A program made the translations under genes and the position numbers. Positions 17,849 through 26,661 of a stretch of DNA of 64,000 bases are shown piece after piece. Under the pieces are notes generated by a model. That model did not search any database. It was not told where the DNA came from and was given only the letters and a program-made list of their open reading frames with translations. The stretch lies in assembly GCA_963782445.1 (NCBI GenBank), contig CAWAJM010000001.1, positions 4,216,001 to 4,280,000 of the forward strand. Direction: 5' to 3'. Each line of letters begins with the position of its first letter. The first letter of the stretch is position 1. The stretch is from ZC4RG20 sp963782445 (GTDB lineage: Bacteria; Pseudomonadota; Gammaproteobacteria; Steroidobacterales; Rariloculaceae).

Positions 17849-19192
17849 ATGCTCGACAAGGTACTGATCGCAAACCGCGGCGAGATCGCCCTGCGCGTAT
17901 ACCGCGCGTGCCGAGAGCTCGGCATCAAGACGGTCGCCGTCCACTCGACGGCCGACACGGCGCTGAAACACGTGCTCCTGGCGGACGAAACCGTCTGCAT
18001 CGGTCCGCCGCCCTCGCCGCAGAGCTATCTGAACATGCCGGCCATCATCGCGGCCGCCGAGGTCACGGACGCCGTCGCGATCCACCCGGGTTATGGGTTT
18101 CTCTCCGAGAACGCGGACTTCGCGGAACGCGTCGAGGAGAGCGGCTTCCTGTTCATCGGGCCGCGGCCGGAGACGATCCGCCTCATGGGCGACAAGGTGT
18201 CGGCGATCCGCGCGATGCGCGAGGCCGGCGTGCCCTGCGTGCCGGGCTCCGACGGCCCGCTCGGCGACGATGCCGAGCAGAATGCGCGCCTCGCACGCAA
18301 GCTCGGCTACCCCGTCATCATCAAGGCCTCGGGCGGGGGCGGCGGCCGCGGCATGCGCGTCGTGCACAGCGAAGCCGCGCTGCTGAACGCAGTCTCGATC
18401 ACGAAGAACGAGGCACGCTCGGCCTTCGGCAACGACGAAGTCTACATGGAGAAGTTTCTCGAACGGCCGCGGCACATCGAGTTTCAGGTGCTCGCCGACG
18501 GGCAAGGCAATGCCGTGCACCTCGGCGAGAGAGACTGCTCGATGCAGCGCCGCCACCAGAAGGTCGTCGAGGAAGCGCCGGCGCTCGGCATCACGCCCGA
18601 GGAACGCGAACGCATGGGCAAGCTCTGCATCGACGCGTGCCTGCGTATCGGCTACCGCGGGGCCGGCACGTTCGAATTCCTGTATCAGGACGGCGAGTTC
18701 TTTTTCATCGAAATGAACACGCGCGTCCAGGTCGAACACCCCGTCACGGAGATGGTCACGGGCATCGATATCGTCAAGACGCAGCTGCTGGTCGCGGCCG
18801 GCGAGACGCTGCCCTTCGAGCAGAGCGATATCGAGTGGCGAGGGCACGCCGTCGAATGCCGGGTCAATGCCGAGGACCCGCGTACGTTCATGCCTTCGCC
18901 CGGGACGGTCACGCTTTGGCATCCCCCGGGCGGCCCGGGGATCCGCGTCGACAGCCATATGTACAGCGGCTATCCGGTCCCGCCCCACTACGATTCGCTG
19001 ATCGCGAAGATCATCGCCCACGGGGAGCATCGTCCGTCGGCGATCGCGCGCATGACGACGGCGCTCAGCGAGATCGTCATCGACGGTATCCGCACGAACG
19101 TACCGCTGCATCAGGAAATTTTCCAGCACGCGGCCTTTCGCACGGGCGGTACGGACATCCATTACCTCGAGAAGCGCCTCGGTTTGAAGTAG
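17849..19192 (+). CDS. accC: Biotin carboxylase subunit of acetyl-CoA carboxylase
   Basis: AccC carboxylates the biotin of AccB using ATP and bicarbonate, the first step of fatty acid synthesis. The 447 residues are typical and include KVLIANRGEIALRVYRACRELG, the ATP-grasp glycine-rich loop KASGGGGGRGMR, RDCSMQRRHQKVVEEAPA and FIEMNTRVQVEHPVTE with catalytic Glu and Arg residues. It ends four nt before the prmA start, in one operon from aroQ. Confidence 0.98.
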   Translation: MLDKVLIANRGEIALRVYRACRELGIKTVAVHSTADTALKHVLLADETVCIGPPPSPQSYLNMPAIIAAAEVTDAVAIHPGYGFLSENADFAERVEESGFLFIGPRPETIRLMGDKVSAIRAMREAGVPCVPGSDGPLGDDAEQNARLARKLGYPVIIKASGGGGGRGMRVVHSEAALLNAVSITKNEARSAFGNDEVYMEKFLERPRHIEFQVLADGQGNAVHLGERDCSMQRRHQKVVEEAPALGITPEERERMGKLCIDACLRIGYRGAGTFEFLYQDGEFFFIEMNTRVQVEHPVTEMVTGIDIVKTQLLVAAGETLPFEQSDIEWRGHAVECRVNAEDPRTFMPSPGTVTLWHPPGGPGIRVDSHMYSGYPVPPHYDSLIAKIIAHGEHRPSAIARMTTALSEIVIDGIRTNVPLHQEIFQHAAFRTGGTDIHYLEKRLGLK

Positions 19193-19195
19193 CGC

Positions 19196-20090
19196 GTGAC
19201 GCGGCGACGACTCAAGCTCGAGGTGCCCGCCGAGCGCGTCTCGGCCGTCGAGGCGCTGCTCATGCTGGCCGGCGCCGAATCCATCGCGCTCGAGGACGCC
19301 GGCGATACCCCGCTGCTCGAGCCCCCGCCCGGCGGCACGCCCCTGTGGCCGCGCGTCGTGCTCCGCGCGACCTTCGGCCACGCCGTCGAGGCCGGCGCAC
19401 TCGAGTCTCTTGTCTCCGCGTCGCTGCCCGCGGGCACCGCCCTCGCGATCGAGGACGTCGACGAGGACGCCTGGCGCTCCGCGGCGCTCGCGCGCGTGGA
19501 GCCGCGCCGCTTCGGCACGGGACTCTGGCTCGTGCCCGCGGAGAATGCGGCACCGCCGGAGGCGCGCGCCGCCGTCCGGCTCAACATGGGGCTCGCTTTC
19601 GGCACGGGCGCGCATCCGACGACCGCGCTGTGCCTCGAGTGGCTCGATGCGCACGATGCTGCGGACGCCGTCGTTCTCGACTACGGCTGCGGCTCGGGCG
19701 TGCTCGCGCTGGCCGCGCTCGCTCTGGGCGCCGACCGTGCCTTCGCCGTCGACGTTCGAACCGCAGGCGCTCGCAGCGACGGCCGCGAACGCCGAGCTCA
19801 ACGGCTGCGCAGCGCGGATCTGGATCGGGCCGCCCGAAGCGCTGCCCGCCGCCGATGTCGATCTCGTCCTCGCCAACATTCTGGCCGGCCCGCTCATGGA
19901 GCACGCTGCGACCTTCGCGCGCCGACTCCGCGCCGGGGGCCGCGTCGTGCTCAGCGGCGTGCTCGCGACGCAACGAGACGCGCTGCTCCGCGCCTACGCG
20001 AGCGATTTCGAGGCCTTCGATACGGCCGAGCGCGACGGATGGCTGCGCATTGCGGCGCGCCGCCGTTCCGGACCGCCGGCGGGGCCGTAA
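19196..20090 (+). pseudogene. prmA: Ribosomal protein L11 methyltransferase, interrupted by a one-base frameshift
   Basis: PrmA trimethylates ribosomal protein L11. The first frame (GTG at 19196) reads LNMGLAFGTGAHPTTALCLEW and the SAM-binding VLDYGCGSGVLALAALALGADRAFAVDV, then loses homology at GTTC (19754-19757). Dropping one base there moves into the next frame, which reads EPQALAATAANAELNG, then LVLANILAGPLM (the catalytic NPPY-like block) and the normal C-terminus, stopping at 20088-20090. Corrected length is 297 residues, close to E. coli's 293. Both halves are well conserved, so this is either a very recent mutation or a base-call error. prmA is dispensable in E. coli. Confidence 0.88.
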
Positions 20091-20163
20091 CGGTCGATTC
20101 CGCAGCGCCTGCGAGTCGGGCGCTAAATCTATAGAATGGCGGCCAGCGGAGGCTCCGACTGCC

Positions 20164-21675
20164 ATGCTCTTCACGCGCTGTCCGGACTGCGACACGACCT
20201 TCCGAATCACGGCCGAGGCATTGAACAAGGCCGGCGGTCAGGTTCGCTGCGGCCGCTGTGCCTGCGTGTTCGATGCCTACTCCGAGCTCAGGGAGCAGCA
20301 CGAGCCCGGCGAGCCGGCCTCGAGCGCCGCGCGCGCCCACGAGGAGCGGGGCGTCGACCTGGCGGCCGAAACCGTCACCGTCGTCACGCGCCCTGCCGAG
20401 CCTCTTGCCCGGGCGCTGAAATCCGCGAAGGACGGGCTCTGGGCCGTGTCCTCGCGCCCGAAGCCGGAAGCGCCGCAGACGCGCGCAGCGGCGGCGGAAG
20501 CCGGAGGGCGGGAAACGCCCGCGCGGCCGGCCGATCCCGCGGCGCGCGCGGACACGGACGCGGACGCGGAGCGGCCCGACGCGGAGCGCCCGGAGGCCGA
20601 CCCGGACGAGGCCGCGTGGCTCGCCGCCGCCGCGAGCTTTGCCGATGAGCAGCCGCTGGCCGAACCCGCCGACGTCCCGCATGCCGACGTCCCGCACGCC
20701 GACATCGAGCGCACCGCCATCGAGCTCTCCGGAGCGGAGGCCGCCGACGAAGCGCCGCCCCGTGGCGCGGTCGTCGACGTCGAAACGGGCGCGGAGCCGG
20801 CCGCCGACGAAGCGCCTTCCGAGGACGCCGCCGAATCCCCTGAACGGACGGCGGCGCATGCCAAGGACGCCTCGGGGTCCGCCCCTTACGCCGGCCCAGG
20901 CGGCGAGCCGCCCGCGCACGCGGAGACCGCGACGGCGGCGGCCGTCAAGACCGCGCAGCCGGCCCGACGCACACTGCCGGCGGGCGACGAGCGCGAGCTC
21001 GACGACTACAGCGTCGAGGCCGTGCTCGAGGAAATCGAATCGGGCATCGTCGAGGACGAGGCGGGCCCCGCTGGCGAGAGCGAGCTCGCCGTCGAGGCGA
21101 GCGGCGCCGCGACCGAATGGGTGCTGCTCGACGCGGCGCCCGAAACCCGGCGCGAATCGCGGCTTTGGTCCTTGGCCGTCGCCGCCGCGCTGCTGGCCTT
21201 CGGTCTTCAGGTCGGCAATCACTTCCGCTCCGAGCTTGCCGGCGTTCCGGACATCGGGCCTGCCGTACGCCGCGCCTACGCTTTGCTCGGCATCGACGTC
21301 ATTCCGAATTGGGACGTGTCGCAGTACGAGATCGTGGACTGGACGGCGAAGGCCGAGCCCAAGGCGAACGGTCGCGGACGGCTCGAGATCGATGCGCGAA
21401 TTCGCAACAAGGGCCCGCGCGCGCAACCTTTCCCTTACGTCAATCTCGCGCTCAAGGACCGCTGGGAAAAAACCGTCGCGAGCCGGATGTTCGAGCCCTC
21501 GAACTATCTCGAGACAGAGGCGAGCGTCGGCGCACTCATGCAGCCCGGCGCGACCGCCCAGGCGCGGCTGGAGGTCGTCGACCCGGGCCGCGACGCTTAC
21601 GGATTCGAGCTGGACGTCTGCATCGAGCGCCCGAACGGCACGATGCGCTGCGCCAACGACCGCGTATTTCGATGA
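20164..21675 (+). CDS. Zinc-ribbon (MJ0042 type) DUF3426 membrane protein
   Basis: Function unknown. The 503-residue protein opens with a zinc ribbon (RCPDCDTTFRI at residues 5-15, then CGRCACVF near 29-36). A long, low-complexity Ala/Glu/Asp/Pro-rich linker of about 290 residues follows, then one membrane helix near residues 335-353 (SLAVAAALLAFGLQVGNHF) and a C-terminal DUF3426 domain outside the membrane. The family is often found between prmA and dusB-fis, as here (dusB is missing). The ATG at 20164 directly precedes the zinc ribbon. The linker is much longer than in many homologues I know of. Confidence 0.85.
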   Translation: MLFTRCPDCDTTFRITAEALNKAGGQVRCGRCACVFDAYSELREQHEPGEPASSAARAHEERGVDLAAETVTVVTRPAEPLARALKSAKDGLWAVSSRPKPEAPQTRAAAAEAGGRETPARPADPAARADTDADAERPDAERPEADPDEAAWLAAAASFADEQPLAEPADVPHADVPHADIERTAIELSGAEAADEAPPRGAVVDVETGAEPAADEAPSEDAAESPERTAAHAKDASGSAPYAGPGGEPPAHAETATAAAVKTAQPARRTLPAGDERELDDYSVEAVLEEIESGIVEDEAGPAGESELAVEASGAATEWVLLDAAPETRRESRLWSLAVAAALLAFGLQVGNHFRSELAGVPDIGPAVRRAYALLGIDVIPNWDVSQYEIVDWTAKAEPKANGRGRLEIDARIRNKGPRAQPFPYVNLALKDRWEKTVASRMFEPSNYLETEASVGALMQPGATAQARLEVVDPGRDAYGFELDVCIERPNGTMRCANDRVFR

Positions 21676-21682
21676 TGCACAC

Positions 21683-21716
21683 GGTCTCGATGCACGGCAG
21701 TGCGTGCATCGAGACC
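21683..21716 (+). other. Perfect 13-bp hairpin after the DUF3426 gene
   Basis: GGTCTCGATGCAC pairs exactly with GTGCATCGAGACC across an 8-nt loop, starting 8 nt after the stop. It has no following T-run, so it is not a standard intrinsic terminator. It might be a stabilising 3' hairpin, a protein site or a relic of a repeat. Confidence 0.6.
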
Positions 21717-21759
21717 ACGAATCGGCACCGTCCGCCGCTGCTCTTCGCGCCGGGTTCCA

Positions 21760-21768
21760 TGCTATGAT
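21760..21768 (+). promoter_or_regulatory. Extended -10 promoter for fis-purH-purD
   Basis: TGCTATGAT fits the TGn-extended -10 pattern, within the 271-bp region upstream of fis. Transcription would begin near 21775 and leave a leader of about 170 nt. No clear -35 is present. Confidence 0.4.
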
Positions 21769-21946
21769 CGTCCACCCGTTGTCGGTGCTTCATCTGCTCT
21801 TTCGGGGATCAGCGTCGTAGGTACTCGTCCGGTTTTTCGCGCCGGGCCGGTGCTGCTTTCACAGGGGGCAAGCCGGGTCGACAAACGTCCGGCTTGATCG
21901 AAGCCGACGCACTCCGAGAGCAGTCTTCGTTCCAGGGGAGGACGTC

Positions 21947-22276
21947 GTGAATTCAACCGCGAGCAAGAAAAGGACCACGAAAAAGAAGACGAGAAAGAGT
22001 CCGCCGACGCATACGACGACGACCATCAAGGTCAGCGAACGCATTCAGCCGCTGAGCGCACTGACGGACGAAGCGTTGCGCTGCTACTTCGCGACATTGA
22101 ACGGACACAAGCCCGGCGACCTCTACCAGCTCGTCATCGGCGAAGTCGAGAAGCCGCTTTTCAAAGCCGTGCTGAGCTACACGAACGGCAATCAAAGCCG
22201 CGCCGCCGAAATCCTCGGCATCAATCGCGGCACGCTGCGCAAGAAACTCAAGAACTACGATCTCACAGGCGATTGA
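21947..22276 (+). CDS. fis: DNA-binding protein Fis
   Basis: A nucleoid protein and global regulator that bends DNA and is abundant in early exponential growth. The 109 residues have a lysine/threonine-rich N-terminal extension (residues 1-28), the dimer region (PLSALTDEALRCYFATL) and the C-terminal helix-turn-helix with NQSRAAEILGINRGTLRKKL. The GTG at 21947 has GGAGG five nt upstream. Only 4 nt separate it from purH. dusB, the usual upstream partner, is not here. Confidence 0.95.
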   Translation: MNSTASKKRTTKKKTRKSPPTHTTTTIKVSERIQPLSALTDEALRCYFATLNGHKPGDLYQLVIGEVEKPLFKAVLSYTNGNQSRAAEILGINRGTLRKKLKNYDLTGD

Positions 22277-22280
22277 CGGC

Positions 22281-23852
22281 ATGGGCGAGAAGCGGCGTGC
22301 GCTGATCAGCGTCTCCGACAAACGCGGCGTCGTCGCGTTCGCCGGAGCGCTCGCGAAGCTCTCCTTCGAGATCGTATCCACGGGAGGCACGGCGGCCGCA
22401 CTGCGCGAGGCCGGCATCGGGGTCGTCGAGGTTGCGGACGTGACGGGCTTCCCCGAGATCATGGACGGCCGCCTCAAGACGCTGCACCCGAAGATTCATG
22501 GCGGGCTGCTCGCGCGCCGACACGTCGACGACGCCGCGCTCGCGGCCCATGGCATCGAGCGCTTCGACGTGCTGGCCGTGAACCTGTATCCGTTCGAACG
22601 CGTCGTCTCGCGACCCGAGGCGAGTTTCGAGGACGCCATCGAGAACATCGACATCGGCGGCCCCGCCATGCTGCGCGCGGCGGCCAAGAATCACGAGAAT
22701 GTCGCGGTCGTCGTCGACGCTGCCGATTACCCAGCCGTCGCGGAAGCGTTTGCGTCCGGCGGCCCGACGCCGGCGCAGCGCCGGCGGCTCGCCGCCAAAG
22801 CGTTTGCGCACACGGCGCGTTACGACGCGCTGATCGGCCGCTACCTCGGCGCGCGCGCGGCCGAGACGGGCCGCGCCGGCGGCGAGGCGCCGCCCTTCCC
22901 AGACGTGCTCGTGCTCGGCTGGGATAAGGCCTACGACCTGCGCTACGGCGAGAATCCTCATCAGCGCGCGGCGCTGTATCTCGGCCGAGACGGCCGCGGC
23001 AGCGTCGCGCACGGTGCGCTGCTGCAAGGCAAGCCGCTCTCGTACAACAACCTGCTCGACGCGGATGCCGCTGTCGGCTGCGTCGGCGCGTTCGCGGCGC
23101 CGGCCTGCGTCATCGTGAAGCACATGAACCCATGCGGCGCGGCCGTCGCGGCCGATGCCGGTCGCGCTTACGAGGCCGCCTACGCCGCCGATCCGACCTC
23201 GGCTTTCGGCGGCATCATCGCCTTCAACCGGCCGCTCGACCGGGCGGCGGCCGAGGCCATCGCCGCGCGTCCCCTCGCCGACGTCGTGGCCGCGCCTGCC
23301 GTAGAAGCGGGCGCGCGCGAAGCCTTCGCGGCGAAGCCGAACCTGCGCCTCATCGAGACGGGGGCCGTATCGCACGAGGCGGGCGCACTCGAGCTGCGCT
23401 CGATCGCGGGCGGCGTGGTCGTGCAGGAGCCCGACAACGGGGCGATCGCGGACGCCGCCAAGCTGCGCGTCGCGACGCGGCGGCCGCCGACCGAGGACGA
23501 GCTGCGCGATCTCGGCTTTGCCTGGACGGTCGTCAAGCACGCGAAGTCGAACGCCATCGTCTTCGCCGGCGGCGGCCGCACGCTCGGTATCGGTGCGGGC
23601 CAGACGAGCCGCGTCATGAGCGCGCGCATCGCCGGGCTCAAGGCCGCCGAGCAGAACCTTTCGCTCGCCGGTGCGGTCATGGCATCCGACGCCTTCATCC
23701 CGTTCCGCGACGGCCTCGACGTTGCGGCCGAGCTCGGCATCCGGGCGGTCATTCAGCCGGGCGGCTCCGTGCGCGACCGAGAGGTCATCGAAGCGGCCGA
23801 CGAGCACGACATCGCCATGGTCTTCACCGGCATGCGCCACTTCCGTCACTGA
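22281..23852 (+). CDS. purH: Bifunctional AICAR transformylase/IMP cyclohydrolase
   Basis: PurH carries out the last two steps of IMP synthesis: formyl transfer from 10-formyl-THF to AICAR, then ring closure. The 523 residues carry the N-terminal cyclohydrolase domain (ALISVSDKRGVVAFA, STGGTAAAL, VTGFPEIMDGRLKTLHPKIHGG) and the C-terminal transformylase (LRYGENPHQRAALY, IVKHMNPCG with catalytic Lys/His, SDAFIPFRDGLD), ending in FTGMRHFRH. It lies between fis and purD, 10 nt before the latter. Confidence 0.98.
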   Translation: MGEKRRALISVSDKRGVVAFAGALAKLSFEIVSTGGTAAALREAGIGVVEVADVTGFPEIMDGRLKTLHPKIHGGLLARRHVDDAALAAHGIERFDVLAVNLYPFERVVSRPEASFEDAIENIDIGGPAMLRAAAKNHENVAVVVDAADYPAVAEAFASGGPTPAQRRRLAAKAFAHTARYDALIGRYLGARAAETGRAGGEAPPFPDVLVLGWDKAYDLRYGENPHQRAALYLGRDGRGSVAHGALLQGKPLSYNNLLDADAAVGCVGAFAAPACVIVKHMNPCGAAVAADAGRAYEAAYAADPTSAFGGIIAFNRPLDRAAAEAIAARPLADVVAAPAVEAGAREAFAAKPNLRLIETGAVSHEAGALELRSIAGGVVVQEPDNGAIADAAKLRVATRRPPTEDELRDLGFAWTVVKHAKSNAIVFAGGGRTLGIGAGQTSRVMSARIAGLKAAEQNLSLAGAVMASDAFIPFRDGLDVAAELGIRAVIQPGGSVRDREVIEAADEHDIAMVFTGMRHFRH

Positions 23853-23862
23853 ACCCGCAGCC

Positions 23863-25164
23863 GTGAAACTCCTCGTCATCGGCGGCGGCGGACGCGAACA
23901 CGCAATCGCGTGGAAGTCGGCGGCCTCCCCGCTCGCGCACGAGGTGCTCGTCGCGCCCGGCAACGCGGGCACGGCGGCGGAGCCCGGCGTGCGCAACGTC
24001 GACGTTGCCGCCACGGACTGCGAGGCCCTCGTCGAGCTCGCGCAGCGCGAGCGCGTCGACCTCACGATCGTCGGTCCCGAGCAGCCGCTGGGGGCAGGGA
24101 TCGTCGACCTGTTCGAGGCGGCCGGCCTCAAGTGCTTCGGCCCGCGCCGCGAGGGCGCAAGACTCGAAGGCTCCAAGGCCTTCGCGAAGGATTTCATGGC
24201 TCGCCACGGCATCCCGACGGCGGCGCACCGCAGCTTCGACGAGCTCGAGGCAGCGCGTGCCTATGTCCGCTCTCGGCCTATGCCGGTCGTCGTCAAGGCG
24301 GACGGCCTGGCCGCGGGCAAGGGTGTGGTCATTGCGCAGACGCTCGAGGAGGCCGAGCGGGCCCTCGCAGACATGCTCGAGCACCGGGCTTTCGGCAGCG
24401 CCGGCGGAAGAGTCGTTGTCGAGGACTATCTGGCCGGCGAGGAAGCGAGCTTCATCGCGGTCGTCGACGGCACGCGCATCGTGCCGCTCGCGAGCTCCCA
24501 AGACCACAAGACGCGCGACGATGGCGACCGCGGCCCAAACACGGGCGGCATGGGCGCCTATTCTCCTGCGCCCGTCGTCACGGCCGAAGTGCACTCGCGC
24601 ATCATGGAGCGCATCATACTGCCCGCGGTCCAGGGGCTCGCGGCCGACGATATCCGCTATCGCGGCTTCCTCTATGCGGGCGTCATGATCGATCGCGAAG
24701 GCAATCCGCGGCTGCTCGAGTTCAACTGCCGCCTCGGGGACCCCGAGACGCAGCCGATTCTCTTCCGCCTGCGCAGCGACCTCGTCCGCCTCATACTCGA
24801 CGCCTTCGAAGGCCGCCTCGGCGAGTCTGCGCCAGCGTGGGATCCCCGCGCCGCCGTCGGGGTCGTCATGGCGAGCGCGGGCTATCCGGGCAGCTACGAG
24901 AAAGGGCTGCCCATCGCGGGCCTCGACCGCATAGGCGGTCCGGACGTCAAGATATTCCACGCGGGTACGACTCGCCGCGGCGACGCCGTCGTCAACGACG
25001 GCGGCCGAGTGCTCTGTGCGGTCGCACTCGGCACGACTGTCGGCGAGGCCCGCTCACGCGCCTACGAGGCCGTCGAAAAAATCCGCTGGCCGGGCGCGTT
25101 CTGGCGTAAAGATATCGGCTATCGCGCGGTGCGCAGGGAACAGAAAGACCGAGGCGCCGGCTAG
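23863..25164 (+). CDS. purD: Phosphoribosylamine-glycine ligase (GAR synthetase)
   Basis: PurD joins glycine to phosphoribosylamine with ATP in de novo purine synthesis. The 433 residues show KLLVIGGGGREHAIAWK at the N-terminus, the ATP-grasp loop VVKADGLAAGKGVV, DHKTRDDGDRGPNTGGMGAYSP and EFNCRLGDPETQ. The GTG at 23863 starts the conserved sequence; the longer upstream frame overlaps purH. Its TAG stop shares the palindrome CTAG with the stop of the convergent rho gene. Confidence 0.97.
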   Translation: MKLLVIGGGGREHAIAWKSAASPLAHEVLVAPGNAGTAAEPGVRNVDVAATDCEALVELAQRERVDLTIVGPEQPLGAGIVDLFEAAGLKCFGPRREGARLEGSKAFAKDFMARHGIPTAAHRSFDELEAARAYVRSRPMPVVVKADGLAAGKGVVIAQTLEEAERALADMLEHRAFGSAGGRVVVEDYLAGEEASFIAVVDGTRIVPLASSQDHKTRDDGDRGPNTGGMGAYSPAPVVTAEVHSRIMERIILPAVQGLAADDIRYRGFLYAGVMIDREGNPRLLEFNCRLGDPETQPILFRLRSDLVRLILDAFEGRLGESAPAWDPRAAVGVVMASAGYPGSYEKGLPIAGLDRIGGPDVKIFHAGTTRRGDAVVNDGGRVLCAVALGTTVGEARSRAYEAVEKIRWPGAFWRKDIGYRAVRREQKDRGAG

Positions 25165-26612
25165 CGCTTCATCGCCTCGAAGAACTCGGCGTTCGTCTTC
25201 GTATCCTGCAGCTTGCTGATCAGGAATTCGACCGCGGCGAGCTCGTCCATCGGGTGCAGCACCTTGCGAAGCACCCACATCTTCTGGAGCTCCTCGGGGC
25301 TCGTCAGCAACTCTTCCTTTCGGGTCCCCGAGCGGTTGATGTTGATGGCCGGGAACACACGCTTCTCGGCGATACGGCGATCCAGATGGATCTCCATGTT
25401 GCCCGTGCCCTTGAACTCCTCGTAGATCACGTCGTCCATCTTCGACCCGGTGTCGATGAGGGCCGTTGCGATGATCGTAAGGCTGCCGCCCTCCTCGATA
25501 TTGCGGGCCGCACCGAAGAATCGCTTCGGCCGCTGCAGCGCGTTCGCATCGACACCGCCCGTCAGCACCTTGCCCGAGGACGGGACGACGGTGTTGTAGG
25601 CACGCGCGAGGCGCGTGATCGAGTCGAGCAGGATCACGACATCCTGCTTGTGCTCGGTAAGGCGCTTCGCCTTCTCGATGACCATCTCCGCGACCTGAAC
25701 GTGGCGCGTCGCGGGCTCGTCGAACGTGCTCGAGACGACCTCGCCGCGTACCGTACGCTCCATCTCCGTGACCTCCTCGGGCCGCTCGTCGATGAGCAGC
25801 ACGATGAGCCTCGTGTCGGGATGGTTGGCGGCGATGGACGCGGCAATGTTCTGCAGCAGCATGGTCTTGCCGGCCTTCGGGGGCGAGACGATGAGGCCGC
25901 GCTGCCCTTTGCCGATGGGCGCCACCATGTCGATGATGCGCGCCGTGAGATCCTCCGTGCTGCCGTTGCCCTGCTCGAGCTTGAGCCGCTCCTTCGGAAA
26001 CAGCGGTGTCAGATTCTCGAAAAGGACTTTGCTCTTTGCATTTTCGGGCGCGTCGTGATTGATCTGCCCGACCTTGAGCAGTGCGAAATATCGCTCGCCG
26101 TCCTTGGGCGGACGTATCAAACCGGAAACCGTATCGCCCGTGCGGAGATTGAAGCGGCGAATCTGACTCGGAGACACGTAGATGTCGTCCGGGCCCGCTA
26201 GATAGGAGCTGTCTGCCGAGCGCAGGAACCCGAAGCCGTCCTGCAGTATCTCGAGCACCCCCTCGCCGTAGATGTTTTCGCCGTTCTTGGCGTGCGCCTT
26301 GAGGATCGAAAAGATGATGTCCTGCTTACGGGACCGGGCGAGGTTCTCGATGCCCATCGACTCGCCGAGCTCCACGAGATCCGCCACGGCCCGAGTCTTT
26401 AGCTCGGACAAGTTCATGGCGTTCTTCGTGAGCTCGAACTCGGCGGCGGGAATCACGTCAAGGTCCTCATCGTCCGGGAATTCCTCTCGAACCATCTTCT
26501 TGCGGCGGGAAGACCGCTTCCCATTGCCGTCGCGCGGCTGCTGCTGCTGCTGCTGCTGCCTCGGGCCGTTCTTGACCCGGGCGCGTGCTGAATTGCCCAA
26601 ATAACCCCTCAC
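25161..26612 (-). CDS. rho: Transcription termination factor Rho, with basic/poly-Gln N-terminal extension
   Basis: A hexameric RNA-dependent ATPase helicase that ends transcription. The core begins at MNLSELKTRAVADLVELG near residue 66. It includes the cold-shock RNA-binding domain (GFGFLRSADSSYLAGPDDIYVS), Walker A PPKAGKTMLLQ, Walker B VILLDSITRLARAYN and the Q-loop SSGKVLTGGVDANA. Upstream is a 65-residue basic/acidic extension containing seven glutamines (residues 19-25) and RSSRRKKM. The GTG at 26612 has GGA nine nt upstream; the TTG at 26600 has GAGGGG and is an alternative. Lies behind trxA, as in E. coli. Confidence 0.95.
   Translation of the reverse strand: MRGYLGNSARARVKNGPRQQQQQQQPRDGNGKRSSRRKKMVREEFPDDEDLDVIPAAEFELTKNAMNLSELKTRAVADLVELGESMGIENLARSRKQDIIFSILKAHAKNGENIYGEGVLEILQDGFGFLRSADSSYLAGPDDIYVSPSQIRRFNLRTGDTVSGLIRPPKDGERYFALLKVGQINHDAPENAKSKVLFENLTPLFPKERLKLEQGNGSTEDLTARIIDMVAPIGKGQRGLIVSPPKAGKTMLLQNIAASIAANHPDTRLIVLLIDERPEEVTEMERTVRGEVVSSTFDEPATRHVQVAEMVIEKAKRLTEHKQDVVILLDSITRLARAYNTVVPSSGKVLTGGVDANALQRPKRFFGAARNIEEGGSLTIIATALIDTGSKMDDVIYEEFKGTGNMEIHLDRRIAEKRVFPAININRSGTRKEELLTSPEELQKMWVLRKVLHPMDELAAVEFLISKLQDTKTNAEFFEAMKR
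26538..26558 (-). repeat. Seven-unit CAG microsatellite within rho
   Basis: Seven perfect CTG units on the plus strand encode Gln19-Gln25 of Rho. As a trinucleotide tract, slippage would change glutamine number without shifting the frame. Confidence 0.9.
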
Positions 26613-26661
26613 GAATATCTTTCCAAAAGTTTGGTTGTTAATCCTGATCCGGCAATGCCGG

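Noticed and set aside
17828..19897. A 689-codon minus-strand frame over accC and prmA.
   Set aside because: Antisense shadow; accC is unmistakable on the other strand.
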